Source: an uncultured Spirochaetota bacterium (lineage in GTDB: Bacteria > Spirochaetota > Spirochaetia > Treponematales > UBA12059). From it: a stretch of 54,692 nt of DNA. This document shows positions 7,896 to 15,605 of this stretch, piece after piece. The stretch lies in the NCBI GenBank assembly GCA_937873275.1, contig CALMRC010000084.1:1-54692 (forward strand), read 5' to 3'. Under the pieces are notes generated by a model. The model had not been told where the DNA came from, did no database searches, and saw nothing but the letters and a program-made list of their open reading frames with translations. The stretch's first letter is position 1. Each line of letters begins with the position of its first letter. Made by a program: the position numbers and the translations under genes.

Positions 7896-9479
7896 ATGGT
7901 GAAATTCCGGAATCTCGATGAAAGTCCCGCCTTTCGGGACCTCCTGCGCCTGGGCCCCGCGGACCTGCGGGCTTCCCTCACCGCCCGGGCCGTGGAAACC
8001 CGACGGGCCGACGCCGGGGGAGGGCTGACTTTTTCCTGGGCCGCCTCGGACGCCGGGGAGGAAGCGATCGACCTGCTCGGACGGGTCGCGGCGGAACAGG
8101 AACTGGCGGAGAAGTACCGGCTCCTGGCCTCGGGGCACCGGATGAACACCGGGGAGGACCGCATGGTCCTGCACCACCTGACCCGGGGGGAGCCCGCCGG
8201 CAAGGTCGTCCGGGACGGCCGAGACTTCCGGTCCTTCTACGAGGGGGAGCGGCTTCGGATCGCCGAGTTCTCCCGAAAGGTGCATTCCGGTTCCTTGAAG
8301 GGTTCCACGGGCAAACCCTTCCGGACCGCGGTCCAGATCGGCATCGGAGGATCCGACCTGGGCCCCCGGGCCCTCTTCCTGGCCCTAGAGAACTGGGCCC
8401 GCGCGGCGGGCCGGACCCGGATGGCCGCCCGGTTCGTGAGCAACGTGGATCCCGACGACGCCAACGCGGTCCTCGCGGACCTGGACCCGGAGACCACCCT
8501 CTTCATCCTCGTGTCCAAGAGCGGCACGACCCAGGAGACCCTGGCCAACGAAACCTTCGCCCGGGACTTCCTGGCCCGTCGGGGACCTTCCGGACTCGAT
8601 CCGTCCCGGCACATCGTGGCGGTCACCAGCGAGACGAGCCCCCTGGCCCGGAATCCGGGATACCTGGACTCCTTCTACATCGACGACTTCATCGGGGGCC
8701 GGTATTCCTCCACATCCGCGGTCGGCGGGGTCATCCTGTCCCTGGCCTTCGGCCCCGAGGCCTTCCAGGAACTCCTGGACGGGGCCCGGGAAGCGGACGA
8801 GCGGGCCCGGTCGCCGGATCCCCGGGCCAACCCCGCCCTCCTGGACGCCCTGATCGGCGTGTTCGAGCGGAACGTCCTGGGACGCCCCTTCCTGGCCGTC
8901 CTCCCCTACTCCCAGGCCCTCTCCCGGTTCCCCGCGCACCTCCAGCAGCTGGACATGGAGTCCAACGGCAAGCAGGTAAACCGGGACGGGCAACCCGTGT
9001 CCTATCCGACGGGGCCCGTCGTGTTCGGCGAGCCGGGAACCAACGGCCAGCACTCCTTCTTCCAGCTCCTGCACCAGGGCACGGACATCGTCCCCCTGGA
9101 GTTCATCGGTTTCCTGGAGAACCAGACGGACCGGGACCTCGAGGTCGAGGGCTCCACCAGCCGGGCCAAGCTGAACGCTAACCTGGCGGCCCAGATCGTC
9201 GCCTTCGCGAAGGGCCGGGATGCCCCCGATCCCAACAAGCGCTTCCCGGGAGGCCGCCCCTCCACCCTCCTGTACGGCCGGATCCTGGATCCCCGCGCCC
9301 TGGGCGCCCTCCTGGCCCACTTCGAGAACAAGGTCATGTTCCAGGGATTCGCGTGGAACCTGAACAGCTTCGACCAGGAGGGCGTCCAGCTCGGGAAGGT
9401 GCTGACCAAGCAGGTCCTGGCGGGGGGCGCCCTCGACGAGGCCCTGGAATCCCTGTCCCGCGCCCTGGGGGTCCGATGA
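7896..9479 (+). CDS. pgi: Glucose-6-phosphate isomerase
   Basis: Pgi interconverts glucose 6-phosphate and fructose 6-phosphate in glycolysis and gluconeogenesis. The 527-residue product is of the long bacterial type. Diagnostic segments are IGIGGSDLGPRALF near 148, VSKSGTTQETLANE near 207, GGRYSSTSAVGG near 268 (phosphate-binding signature), DMESNGKQVN near 350 (catalytic glutamate) and GQHSFFQLLHQGTDIVP near 380. The C-terminal AWNLNSFDQEGVQLGK carries the catalytic lysine region. ATG 7896 follows a strong AGGAGG (7885-7890). Its stop overlaps the murG start as ATGA, opening an operon for envelope, DNA-replication and signalling genes. Confidence 0.97.
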   Translation: MVKFRNLDESPAFRDLLRLGPADLRASLTARAVETRRADAGGGLTFSWAASDAGEEAIDLLGRVAAEQELAEKYRLLASGHRMNTGEDRMVLHHLTRGEPAGKVVRDGRDFRSFYEGERLRIAEFSRKVHSGSLKGSTGKPFRTAVQIGIGGSDLGPRALFLALENWARAAGRTRMAARFVSNVDPDDANAVLADLDPETTLFILVSKSGTTQETLANETFARDFLARRGPSGLDPSRHIVAVTSETSPLARNPGYLDSFYIDDFIGGRYSSTSAVGGVILSLAFGPEAFQELLDGAREADERARSPDPRANPALLDALIGVFERNVLGRPFLAVLPYSQALSRFPAHLQQLDMESNGKQVNRDGQPVSYPTGPVVFGEPGTNGQHSFFQLLHQGTDIVPLEFIGFLENQTDRDLEVEGSTSRAKLNANLAAQIVAFAKGRDAPDPNKRFPGGRPSTLLYGRILDPRALGALLAHFENKVMFQGFAWNLNSFDQEGVQLGKVLTKQVLAGGALDEALESLSRALGVR

Positions 9480-10636
9480 GCCGGGATTCCTCCGAACGGG
9501 GCGGCTCCGACGTCATCGCGTTCACCGGCGGCGGCACGGGGGGGCATATCTACCCGGGGCTGGCGGTCGCGGATCGGCTCCGGGCCCTCCTCGAGGAGCG
9601 GGGCCGCGCGGCCCGGTTCGTCTGGCTGGGCTCCCGAAAGGACAGCGACCGGGCGGTCGTCGAAGCCGCGGGCCTGGAATTCCTGCCGGTCCCGTCCGGG
9701 AAGCTGCGCAGGGAGATTTCCCTGGAGAACCTGGCGGACGCATTCCGCGTCCTGGCGGGCTACGCCGCGTCCCGGCGCATCCTTTCGGACCTGCGGCCCC
9801 GACTCCTCTTTTCCAAGGGGGGATACGTCTCCGTGCCTCCCTGTCGGGCGGCCGCGTCCTTGGGCATCCCCGTCTTCACCCACGAGTCGGATTTCTCCCC
9901 GGGCCTGGCCACCCGCCTGAACGCCCGGGTGGCGGAACGGATCTTCGTCAGCTACGAGGAGACGAAGGACGCCCTTTCCCCGGCGGTGCGGGGCGCCGTG
10001 GAAGTCTCCGGCCAGCCGATCCGAAGCTCCATCCGTACCGGGGACGCCGCCCGGGGACGCTCCCGGGTCCGTCTTCCCGGGGACCTCCCCCTGATCCTGG
10101 TCATCGGGGGCAGCCAGGGCGCCGTCCGGCTGAACGAGCTGGTCGCCGCGGCCCTGCCGGACCTTCTCCGTACGGCCTGCGTGGTCCACCAGACGGGTCC
10201 GGGCAATCCGGGAGTTCCCCCGGAGGCCCTTCCCCCCGACCTGGCCGACCGCTATCGCTCCTTCGAATACCTCAAGGACGAGCTTCCGGATCTCCTGGCC
10301 GCCGCGGACCTCTACGTAGGCCGGGCCGGGGCGGGTTCCCTGTGGGAATGCGCGGCCGCGGGCCTCCCCATGGTCCTGGTTCCCCTGGCCGGTGTCGGCA
10401 CCCGGGGCGACCAGGTCGAGAACGCCCGATGGTTCGCCGCCCGGGGGGCCGCGCGGATCCTGGAAGGCCGGGAGGCCGAGGAGCCCTCCGCCCTGGCCGC
10501 CGCCTGCGCCGGTCTCCTGGAAAACCCCGGGGCCCTTCGGGGGGCGGCCGATGCCGCCGCCGGCCTGGGCTCCCGGGACGCGGCGGATATCATCGCCCGG
10601 CGCCTGGCCGACCGGGCCTGGGGAGGTGAGCCGTGA
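9476..10636 (+). CDS. murG: UDP-GlcNAc:undecaprenyl-pyrophosphoryl-MurNAc-pentapeptide transferase
   Basis: MurG adds N-acetylglucosamine to lipid I to make lipid II at the inner face of the cytoplasmic membrane. The 386-residue product starts with the glycosyltransferase loop FTGGGTGGHIYPGLAVA near residue 16. It also has SKGGYVSVPPCRAAASLGIP near 115, HESDFSPGLATRLNAR near 137 (usually EQN at that position), the second-domain loop GGSQGAVRLNEL near 205, and the nucleotide-sugar signature GRAGAGSLWECAAAGLPMVL near 283. ATG 9476 overlaps the pgi stop (ATGA), and its own stop overlaps the next start as GTGA. A polar N-terminal tail of about 12 residues precedes the domain. Confidence 0.94.
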   Translation: MSRDSSERGGSDVIAFTGGGTGGHIYPGLAVADRLRALLEERGRAARFVWLGSRKDSDRAVVEAAGLEFLPVPSGKLRREISLENLADAFRVLAGYAASRRILSDLRPRLLFSKGGYVSVPPCRAAASLGIPVFTHESDFSPGLATRLNARVAERIFVSYEETKDALSPAVRGAVEVSGQPIRSSIRTGDAARGRSRVRLPGDLPLILVIGGSQGAVRLNELVAAALPDLLRTACVVHQTGPGNPGVPPEALPPDLADRYRSFEYLKDELPDLLAAADLYVGRAGAGSLWECAAAGLPMVLVPLAGVGTRGDQVENARWFAARGAARILEGREAEEPSALAAACAGLLENPGALRGAADAAAGLGSRDAADIIARRLADRAWGGEP

Positions 10637-11097
10637 ACGCCCTGGATCTCGTCCTCCTGATCGTCGTGCTCCTCTTCGCCCTGCGCTGCTATTTCCGGGG
10701 CTTCGTGGAAGAACTCCTGTCCATGGCCGCCATCATCCTGGGTGTCTTCCTGGCCATCGTCTTCTACCGCCCCGCCGGGGAATTCCTGGCCGAACACCTG
10801 GCCCTCGAGTCCTTCACGGAGGTCCTGGGGTTCGCGGTGGTGTTCCTTCTGGTCTTCCTGCTCATCAAGATCCTCCAGGGGGTGCTCCGCAGCGTGATCG
10901 AGAACATCAACCTGCAGACCCTGGACCGCGGCTTGGGCTTCCTGCTGGGGGCCGCGGAAGGGCTCCTCCTGGTATCCCTCCTGCTCATGCTCATGCGGCT
11001 CCAGCCCGTCTTCGACCTCTCCGGCCTCCTGGAGGGCAGCTTCCTGGGGAGGACCCTCCTGCCCGTCCTGGTGTCCGCCGCCCGGGTGGAGGTCTAG
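10633..11097 (+). CDS. cvpA: CvpA family membrane protein
   Basis: The 154-residue product is an integral membrane protein with about four hydrophobic segments: near 3-20 (LVLLIVVLLFALRCYF), 30-48, 62-85 and 105-125. The FRGFVEELLSM motif after the first helix is typical of CvpA/colicin V production proteins, whose biochemical role is poorly defined. GTG 10633 overlaps the murG stop as GTGA. The following gene starts one base after this gene's stop. Placement between murG and holB matches the spirochaetal order I know and says nothing specific about function. Confidence 0.85.
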   Translation: MNALDLVLLIVVLLFALRCYFRGFVEELLSMAAIILGVFLAIVFYRPAGEFLAEHLALESFTEVLGFAVVFLLVFLLIKILQGVLRSVIENINLQTLDRGLGFLLGAAEGLLLVSLLLMLMRLQPVFDLSGLLEGSFLGRTLLPVLVSAARVEV

Positions 11098-11098
11098 G

Positions 11099-12388
11099 GT
11101 GTACGAGAATCTCATCGGCCAGGAGGAAGCCGTCCGCATCCTCCGTTCCGACCTGGAGCGGTCCGAGCTTCCGCCGTCCCTGCTCTTCGCGGGGCCGGAA
11201 AACGCGGGCAAGCTCACCGCTGCCCTGGAGACCGCCCGGGTCCTCTCCTGCGAATCCGGAACCGCCGCCTGGAACTGTCCCTGCCCCGCCTGCGCCCGCC
11301 ACCGGCTCCTTTCCCACCCGGACCTCCTGCTGACGGGGCCCCGTTCCTTCCGGGCGGAGATCAAGGCCGCCGGGGAAACCCTCGGCCGGGGACCCAACCG
11401 GGCGGCGCGGTTCCTCTTCTACCGGGCGGTACGGAAACTGACCCGGCGCTTCGACCCCGTTCTCTTCGAGGGGGAGGAGTCCCGTCTTTCCAAGGCGACC
11501 GCCCTCATCCAGTCCCTGGAGGAGATCGCGGAAGCCGCGGGACCGGACGCGGAAGACTCCGGCCAGTCTCCCGGGGAGGTCGTACAGGCCGCGGCCAAGG
11601 CCCTTCCGATGGCGGACAAGCTGGAAGCCCTGATTCCCGACACCCTTCCGATCTTCCAGGTCCGGGCGGCGGAACGCTGGGCGCGGCTGGCCCCCTACGG
11701 CAGGACCAAGGTGGCGGTCATCGAGAACGCGGACCGGATGCTGGACGGGGCGCGGAACGCCCTGCTCAAGATCCTGGAGGAGCCGCCGGCGACATCCCGG
11801 TTCATCCTCGTTTCCCAACGCCCGGCCGCCCTGATCCCCACCATCCTCTCCCGGGTCCGGACCTATTCCTTCCGCCCCCGGGACGCCGAATCCTCCCGGG
11901 AGATCCTGTCCAAGGTCTTCCGGGCGGAGCCGGAAGAGGCGGACCGATCCCTGGACGAATACCTGGCGGCCCGCAAGCCCCTCCCCGAGTCCGCCACGGA
12001 CGAGTACGCGTTCCGCTTCCTGTCCGCGGTCTGCTACCAGGCATCCCGGGACGGCGTCTTCCTCCCCAATCCCCTTCTGGATCTTTCCGGCGACGCTCCG
12101 GACCGGAGCGTCCAGAAGGCCCTGGCCAGCATCGCCGCCGCCACCAAGGGTTTCGGGGGGGGAGACGACTCTCTCTCCTACGTCTTCCCGGCCTTCCTCC
12201 GCAGCCTGGCCCGTCTGGTCCGCTCCAAGGCCGCCTGGGCGGACGCCCGCACGGACGCCGTCCTGGCCGGGTGGGCGGCCGCGATCCGGGACGCCCAGAT
12301 CCGGTACGAATCCTACAATCTCTCGCCGGGTCCGCTGGCGGAGCGCCTGGCCGAGGCCCTCGCGGATTCCCTCCGGAGGGTCGGGTGA
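11099..12388 (+). CDS. holB: DNA polymerase III, delta-prime-like clamp-loader subunit
   Basis: This AAA+ protein should act in the clamp loader that places the beta clamp on DNA. The 429-residue product begins YENLIGQEEAVRIL, the clamp-loader N-terminus. A degenerate P-loop follows (GPENAGKLT instead of GxxGxGKT), as in delta-prime subunits that do not hydrolyse ATP. Four cysteines near 50-65 (C...CPCPAC) form the zinc site, and NALLKILEEPP near 222 with LSRVRTYSF near 260 is the sensor 1/SRC-equivalent region. An insertion of roughly 100 residues separates the zinc module from the conserved core. The start is GTG 11099. The poor P-loop favours holB over dnaX. Confidence 0.85.
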   Translation: MYENLIGQEEAVRILRSDLERSELPPSLLFAGPENAGKLTAALETARVLSCESGTAAWNCPCPACARHRLLSHPDLLLTGPRSFRAEIKAAGETLGRGPNRAARFLFYRAVRKLTRRFDPVLFEGEESRLSKATALIQSLEEIAEAAGPDAEDSGQSPGEVVQAAAKALPMADKLEALIPDTLPIFQVRAAERWARLAPYGRTKVAVIENADRMLDGARNALLKILEEPPATSRFILVSQRPAALIPTILSRVRTYSFRPRDAESSREILSKVFRAEPEEADRSLDEYLAARKPLPESATDEYAFRFLSAVCYQASRDGVFLPNPLLDLSGDAPDRSVQKALASIAAATKGFGGGDDSLSYVFPAFLRSLARLVRSKAAWADARTDAVLAGWAAAIRDAQIRYESYNLSPGPLAERLAEALADSLRRVG

Positions 12389-13593
12389 GGCGGTTCCTGG
12401 AGCGGGCCCTGGCCAAGGCCCCCCGCATGAACGAGGAGCAGATCCGGAAGCTCCTGGCCATCCTGGCGGAGGAAAACGAGCGCATGGGTACCGTGCTGGA
12501 TTCCATGCTCGACGGGATCGTCGTCTGCGATTCCTCCCACCGCCCCACCCTCATCAACAAGTCCGCGGAGCGACTCCTGCCCCTGGCCTACCTGGACGTC
12601 TACGACCGGCCCGTCTGGGAGAGCGTCGCGGACGAGGAGATCGCCGGATTCCTCCGGGAAACCCTGGAGAGCGAGGAAACCCGGATGGACCGGGAGTTCG
12701 CCCTGGACGCCAAGGGCTCCACCCGCATCGTGTCCATCACCGTCAGCCCCCTGGTGCGGGACCAGCGCATCCGGGGCAACCTCATCCACCTCGAGGAGGT
12801 CACGGACAAGCGCCGGAAGGAAGCCCAGCTCCGACGGGCGGAGAACCTGGCCTCCCTGACGACCCTGGCCGCGGGGGTCGCCCACGAGATCAAGAATCCC
12901 CTGGGATCCCTCTCCATCCACGTCCAGTTGATGCGGAAGGCCCTCAAGGCGTCCTGCGACGAGCGGTCCGGGACGATCCAACGGTACCTGGACGTGGTGG
13001 ACGAGGAGATCGACCGCCTGAACCGCATCGTCGTGGACTTCCTGTTCGCGGTCCGCCCCATGGACATCAACCTCCGCGAGACGGACCTGAACGGACTGCT
13101 CTCGGACCTCCTGGACTTCCTGGCTCCGGAGATCGAGCGCGCCCGGGTCCGTCTGGAGCGGAACCTGTCCCCCTCGGTGCCCCGGCTGAGCGTGGATCCC
13201 CGGTACATGAAGCAGGCCGTCCTGAACCTGGTCCAGAACGCCCTGGCCGCCATGCCCGAGGGCGGCACCCTGACCCTGAGCACCGAGAGGGCGGACGACG
13301 GGATCCGCCTGTCCGTGGAGGATACGGGGATCGGAATCCCGGAAGAGAACCTCCCGAAGATCTTCGAGCCCTATTTCACCACCAAGGAGACCGGGACGGG
13401 CCTGGGGCTCACCCTGACCTTCAAGATCATCAAGGAGCACGGCGGAGAGATCTCGGTCCGGTCCCGGGAGGGCGAGGGAACCGCGTTCACCATCACCCTG
13501 CCCCTTCCCCCCGCGGAGCGGCGCCTGTTGTCCCACGACACGGCGGTCGGGGATTGGGAGCCCGAGGCCCGGGCGGCCGGGGAGGCGTCTTGA
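12385..13593 (+). CDS. Cytosolic PAS-domain sensor histidine kinase (Hk2/AtoS-like)
   Basis: The 402-residue product should phosphorylate the downstream response regulator. It has no transmembrane helix, so it senses a cytosolic cue. A short basic N-terminus leads to a PAS domain near 35-140 (VLDSMLDGIVVCDSSHRPTL). The dimerisation helix contains the phospho-acceptor His167 in AGVAHEIKNPLGS. The HATPase domain has the N-box NLVQNALAAMPEGG, G1 EDTGIGIPEENLPKIFEPYF and G2 GTGLGLTLTF. GTG 12385 overlaps the holB stop (GTGA) and has GGAGGG at 12374-12379; ATG 12427 is a weaker alternative. By order and domains it corresponds to the spirochaetal Hk2/AtoS kinase. Confidence 0.92.
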   Translation: MRRFLERALAKAPRMNEEQIRKLLAILAEENERMGTVLDSMLDGIVVCDSSHRPTLINKSAERLLPLAYLDVYDRPVWESVADEEIAGFLRETLESEETRMDREFALDAKGSTRIVSITVSPLVRDQRIRGNLIHLEEVTDKRRKEAQLRRAENLASLTTLAAGVAHEIKNPLGSLSIHVQLMRKALKASCDERSGTIQRYLDVVDEEIDRLNRIVVDFLFAVRPMDINLRETDLNGLLSDLLDFLAPEIERARVRLERNLSPSVPRLSVDPRYMKQAVLNLVQNALAAMPEGGTLTLSTERADDGIRLSVEDTGIGIPEENLPKIFEPYFTTKETGTGLGLTLTFKIIKEHGGEISVRSREGEGTAFTITLPLPPAERRLLSHDTAVGDWEPEARAAGEAS

Positions 13594-14954
13594 AATTCAC
13601 GGTACTTGTGGCGGACGACGAGCGGAACATCCGGGAAGGCCTCGCGGAGGCCCTCCGCCTGGAAGGGTACGAGGTGGTTCCGGCCGCCGACGGAGAGGAG
13701 GCCCTCCGGACCGTCGAGGAGGGACGGATCGACCTGATCGTGACGGACCTGCGGATGCCGAAGGTATCCGGGAACGAGGTCCTGAAGCGGGTCGCGGGTT
13801 CCTACCCGGGCCTGCCGGTCATCGTCCTGACCGGACACGGCACCATCGAGGACGCCGTGGACTCCATGCGGATGGGGGCCTTCGACTTCATCACCAAGCC
13901 CGTCAACCTGGACCACCTTTCCATGCTCATCCGCCGGGCCCTGGAAAGCCGGGAGCTGGAGCGCCAGAACCGGGAACTCCAGCGGGAGATCGAGAGCCAG
14001 AAACGGATCTCCTCCATCATCGGCCGGAGCGCCGAGATGAAGAGGATCTTCGACCTCCTTCGCCGGGTGGCGCCCACCAAGGCCAGCGTCCTCGTCACCG
14101 GGGAAAGCGGGGTCGGCAAGGAACTCATCGCAGACGCCCTGCACAACCTCTCGCCCCGGGCCGACAAGCCCTTCGTGAAGGTCCATTGCGCCGCCCTGGC
14201 GGAATCCCTCCTGGAGAGCGAACTCTTCGGGCACGAGAAGGGGGCCTTCACCGGGGCCGCGGGCCGCAAGCGCGGACGGTTCGAACTGGCCCACGAAGGT
14301 ACCCTCTTCCTGGACGAGATCGGGGAGATCAACCAGAACGTCCAGATCAAGATCCTCCGGGTACTGCAGGAGCGCAAGTTCGAGCGCGTCGGGGGGGAGG
14401 AGACCCTGGAGGTGGACGTCCGGGTGATCGCGGCGACGAACCGGGACCTCAAGGCCGAGATCGACAAGGGCACCTTCCGGGAAGACCTCTACTACCGCCT
14501 GAACGTGGTGAACATCCACGTCCCCCCCCTGCGGGAGCGGAAGGACGACATCCCCCTCCTGGCGGGCGCCTTCCTCCGGGAGTTCGCCGAGGAGAACGGC
14601 AAGAGCCTGGAAGGCTTCGACCCGAAGGTACGGGCGGCCTTCTTCTCCTACGGCTGGCCGGGGAACGTCCGGGAACTTCGGAACTGCGTGGAAAGCGCCG
14701 TCGTCCTGGCCCGGGGAAGCCTGGTAACCCTGGAGGACCTTCCGCCGGGGATCCGGGACGCCCAGGAGGACGACACCGTCCGCATACCCGCGGGCTCCTC
14801 CCTGGCGGAGGCGGAGAAAATCCTGATCCGGGAGACCCTGGCGGCCCAGGGGGGCAACAAGAGCCGCACCGCGGAGATCCTCGGCATCGGGCGGAAGACC
14901 CTCTACCAGAAGCTTCAGGAATACGAACTGGAGGGGGCCCGGGCGGAGGATTGA
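13590..14954 (+). CDS. Sigma-54-dependent response regulator (Rrp2/AtoC/NtrC-like)
   Basis: This enhancer-binding protein activates RpoN promoters when phosphorylated. The 454-residue product has a receiver domain (acidic pair Asp9/Asp10, phospho-acceptor Asp53 in LIVTDLRMPK, Lys near 105 in FDFITKPVN). An AAA+ domain follows, with Walker A TGESGVGKE, the sigma-54 loop GAFTGA in HEKGAFTGAAGRKRGRFE, Walker B LFLDEIGE and WPGNVRELRN. The C-terminal Fis-type HTH is NKSRTAEILGIGRKTLYQKL. The start is TTG 13590, overlapping the kinase stop by 4 bp. In Borrelia the homologous Rrp2 controls the RpoN-RpoS cascade; targets here are unknown and no rpoN lies in the window. Confidence 0.94.
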   Translation: MKFTVLVADDERNIREGLAEALRLEGYEVVPAADGEEALRTVEEGRIDLIVTDLRMPKVSGNEVLKRVAGSYPGLPVIVLTGHGTIEDAVDSMRMGAFDFITKPVNLDHLSMLIRRALESRELERQNRELQREIESQKRISSIIGRSAEMKRIFDLLRRVAPTKASVLVTGESGVGKELIADALHNLSPRADKPFVKVHCAALAESLLESELFGHEKGAFTGAAGRKRGRFELAHEGTLFLDEIGEINQNVQIKILRVLQERKFERVGGEETLEVDVRVIAATNRDLKAEIDKGTFREDLYYRLNVVNIHVPPLRERKDDIPLLAGAFLREFAEENGKSLEGFDPKVRAAFFSYGWPGNVRELRNCVESAVVLARGSLVTLEDLPPGIRDAQEDDTVRIPAGSSLAEAEKILIRETLAAQGGNKSRTAEILGIGRKTLYQKLQEYELEGARAED

Positions 14955-14995
14955 GGGGGTCCGGGCGGAGGATCGAGGGGCCCGGGCGACGGATC
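14934..14995 (+). repeat. Degenerate 21-22-nt tandem repeat spanning the response-regulator stop codon
   Basis: Three tandem units occur: 14934-14954, 14955-14976 and a shorter, diverged third from 14977 to 14995. The shared core is CCGGGCGGAGGAT followed by TGA or CGA. Unit 1 encodes the last residues and stop of the regulator. The array fills almost all of the 42-bp convergent gap before the J-domain gene. Confidence 0.75.
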
Positions 14996-14996
14996 C

Positions 14997-15605
14997 TCAG
15001 CAGCCGTCGAAATTCGCGAGGATCGCCCCCGCCGCGGCCGCGATCCCGGGGTCCGCATCCGTCGAGGCAGCCCGCAGGGCGGGAAGGAAGACGGGTTCCC
15101 GGGTGCCCCGGGCCGTCTCCAGGATGGTCCGCTTCAGGTCGGCCCCCGCCCGGGCGAAGAGGCTGGCGATCTCCCCGTCCGCCTGCCGGATGCCCAGGAG
15201 GGCCACGGCCCGCACGGCCTGGGCGGCGACCTCGGGGGAATCGTCGTACAGGGCCTTGCGCAGGAAGATATAGGCGCTCTTCTTTCCTGACAGCCCCAGG
15301 CGCTTCACCGCTTCCACCCGGGTACCCGTGTCCCGGGACACGGTGAACTGGGTCCCCAGGGCGAACAGGTCCTCCTCGGGATCCGCGGGCGGGTCCGCCG
15401 GCCCGGTATCCCGAGTCCCCCCCGCTTCCCGGGACAGCAGCTTGTAGACCCGGACGACCCGGGAAAACCTCCGGGCCGTCGCGGGATCCTTGGAGGAGTC
15501 CGGGTGATACCGCTTGGTGAGCTGGCGGAAGGCCTTCTTGAGATCCCGGGAATCCGCGCCCGGCGGGAGGCCGAACAGGGCCCACAGCTCCCGATCGCTC
15601 CTCAC
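14997..15605 (-). CDS. J-domain protein with C-terminal HEAT-like repeats
   Basis: The 202-residue product is a DnaJ-type cochaperone of unusual architecture. A J domain occupies residues 1-65 (RELWALFGLPPGADSRDLKK...RYHPDSSKD) and keeps the HPD motif needed to stimulate Hsp70 ATPase. After a short Pro/Asp-rich linker come HEAT/PBS-like helical repeats (about 85-200; ARVEAVKRLGLSG, EVAAQAVRAVALLG, FLPALRAASTDADPGIAAA). There is no Gly/Phe region or zinc domain, so it is not canonical DnaJ. GTG 15605 overlaps the Hsp70 stop as GTGA, which strongly suggests that the two form a dedicated chaperone pair at the end of the fliA operon. Confidence 0.85.
   Translation of the reverse strand: MRSDRELWALFGLPPGADSRDLKKAFRQLTKRYHPDSSKDPATARRFSRVVRVYKLLSREAGGTRDTGPADPPADPEEDLFALGTQFTVSRDTGTRVEAVKRLGLSGKKSAYIFLRKALYDDSPEVAAQAVRAVALLGIRQADGEIASLFARAGADLKRTILETARGTREPVFLPALRAASTDADPGIAAAAGAILANFDGC

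Noticed and set aside
11099-12388. dnaX instead of holB
   Set aside because: The P-loop is degenerate and the tau/gamma C-terminal domains are not seen.
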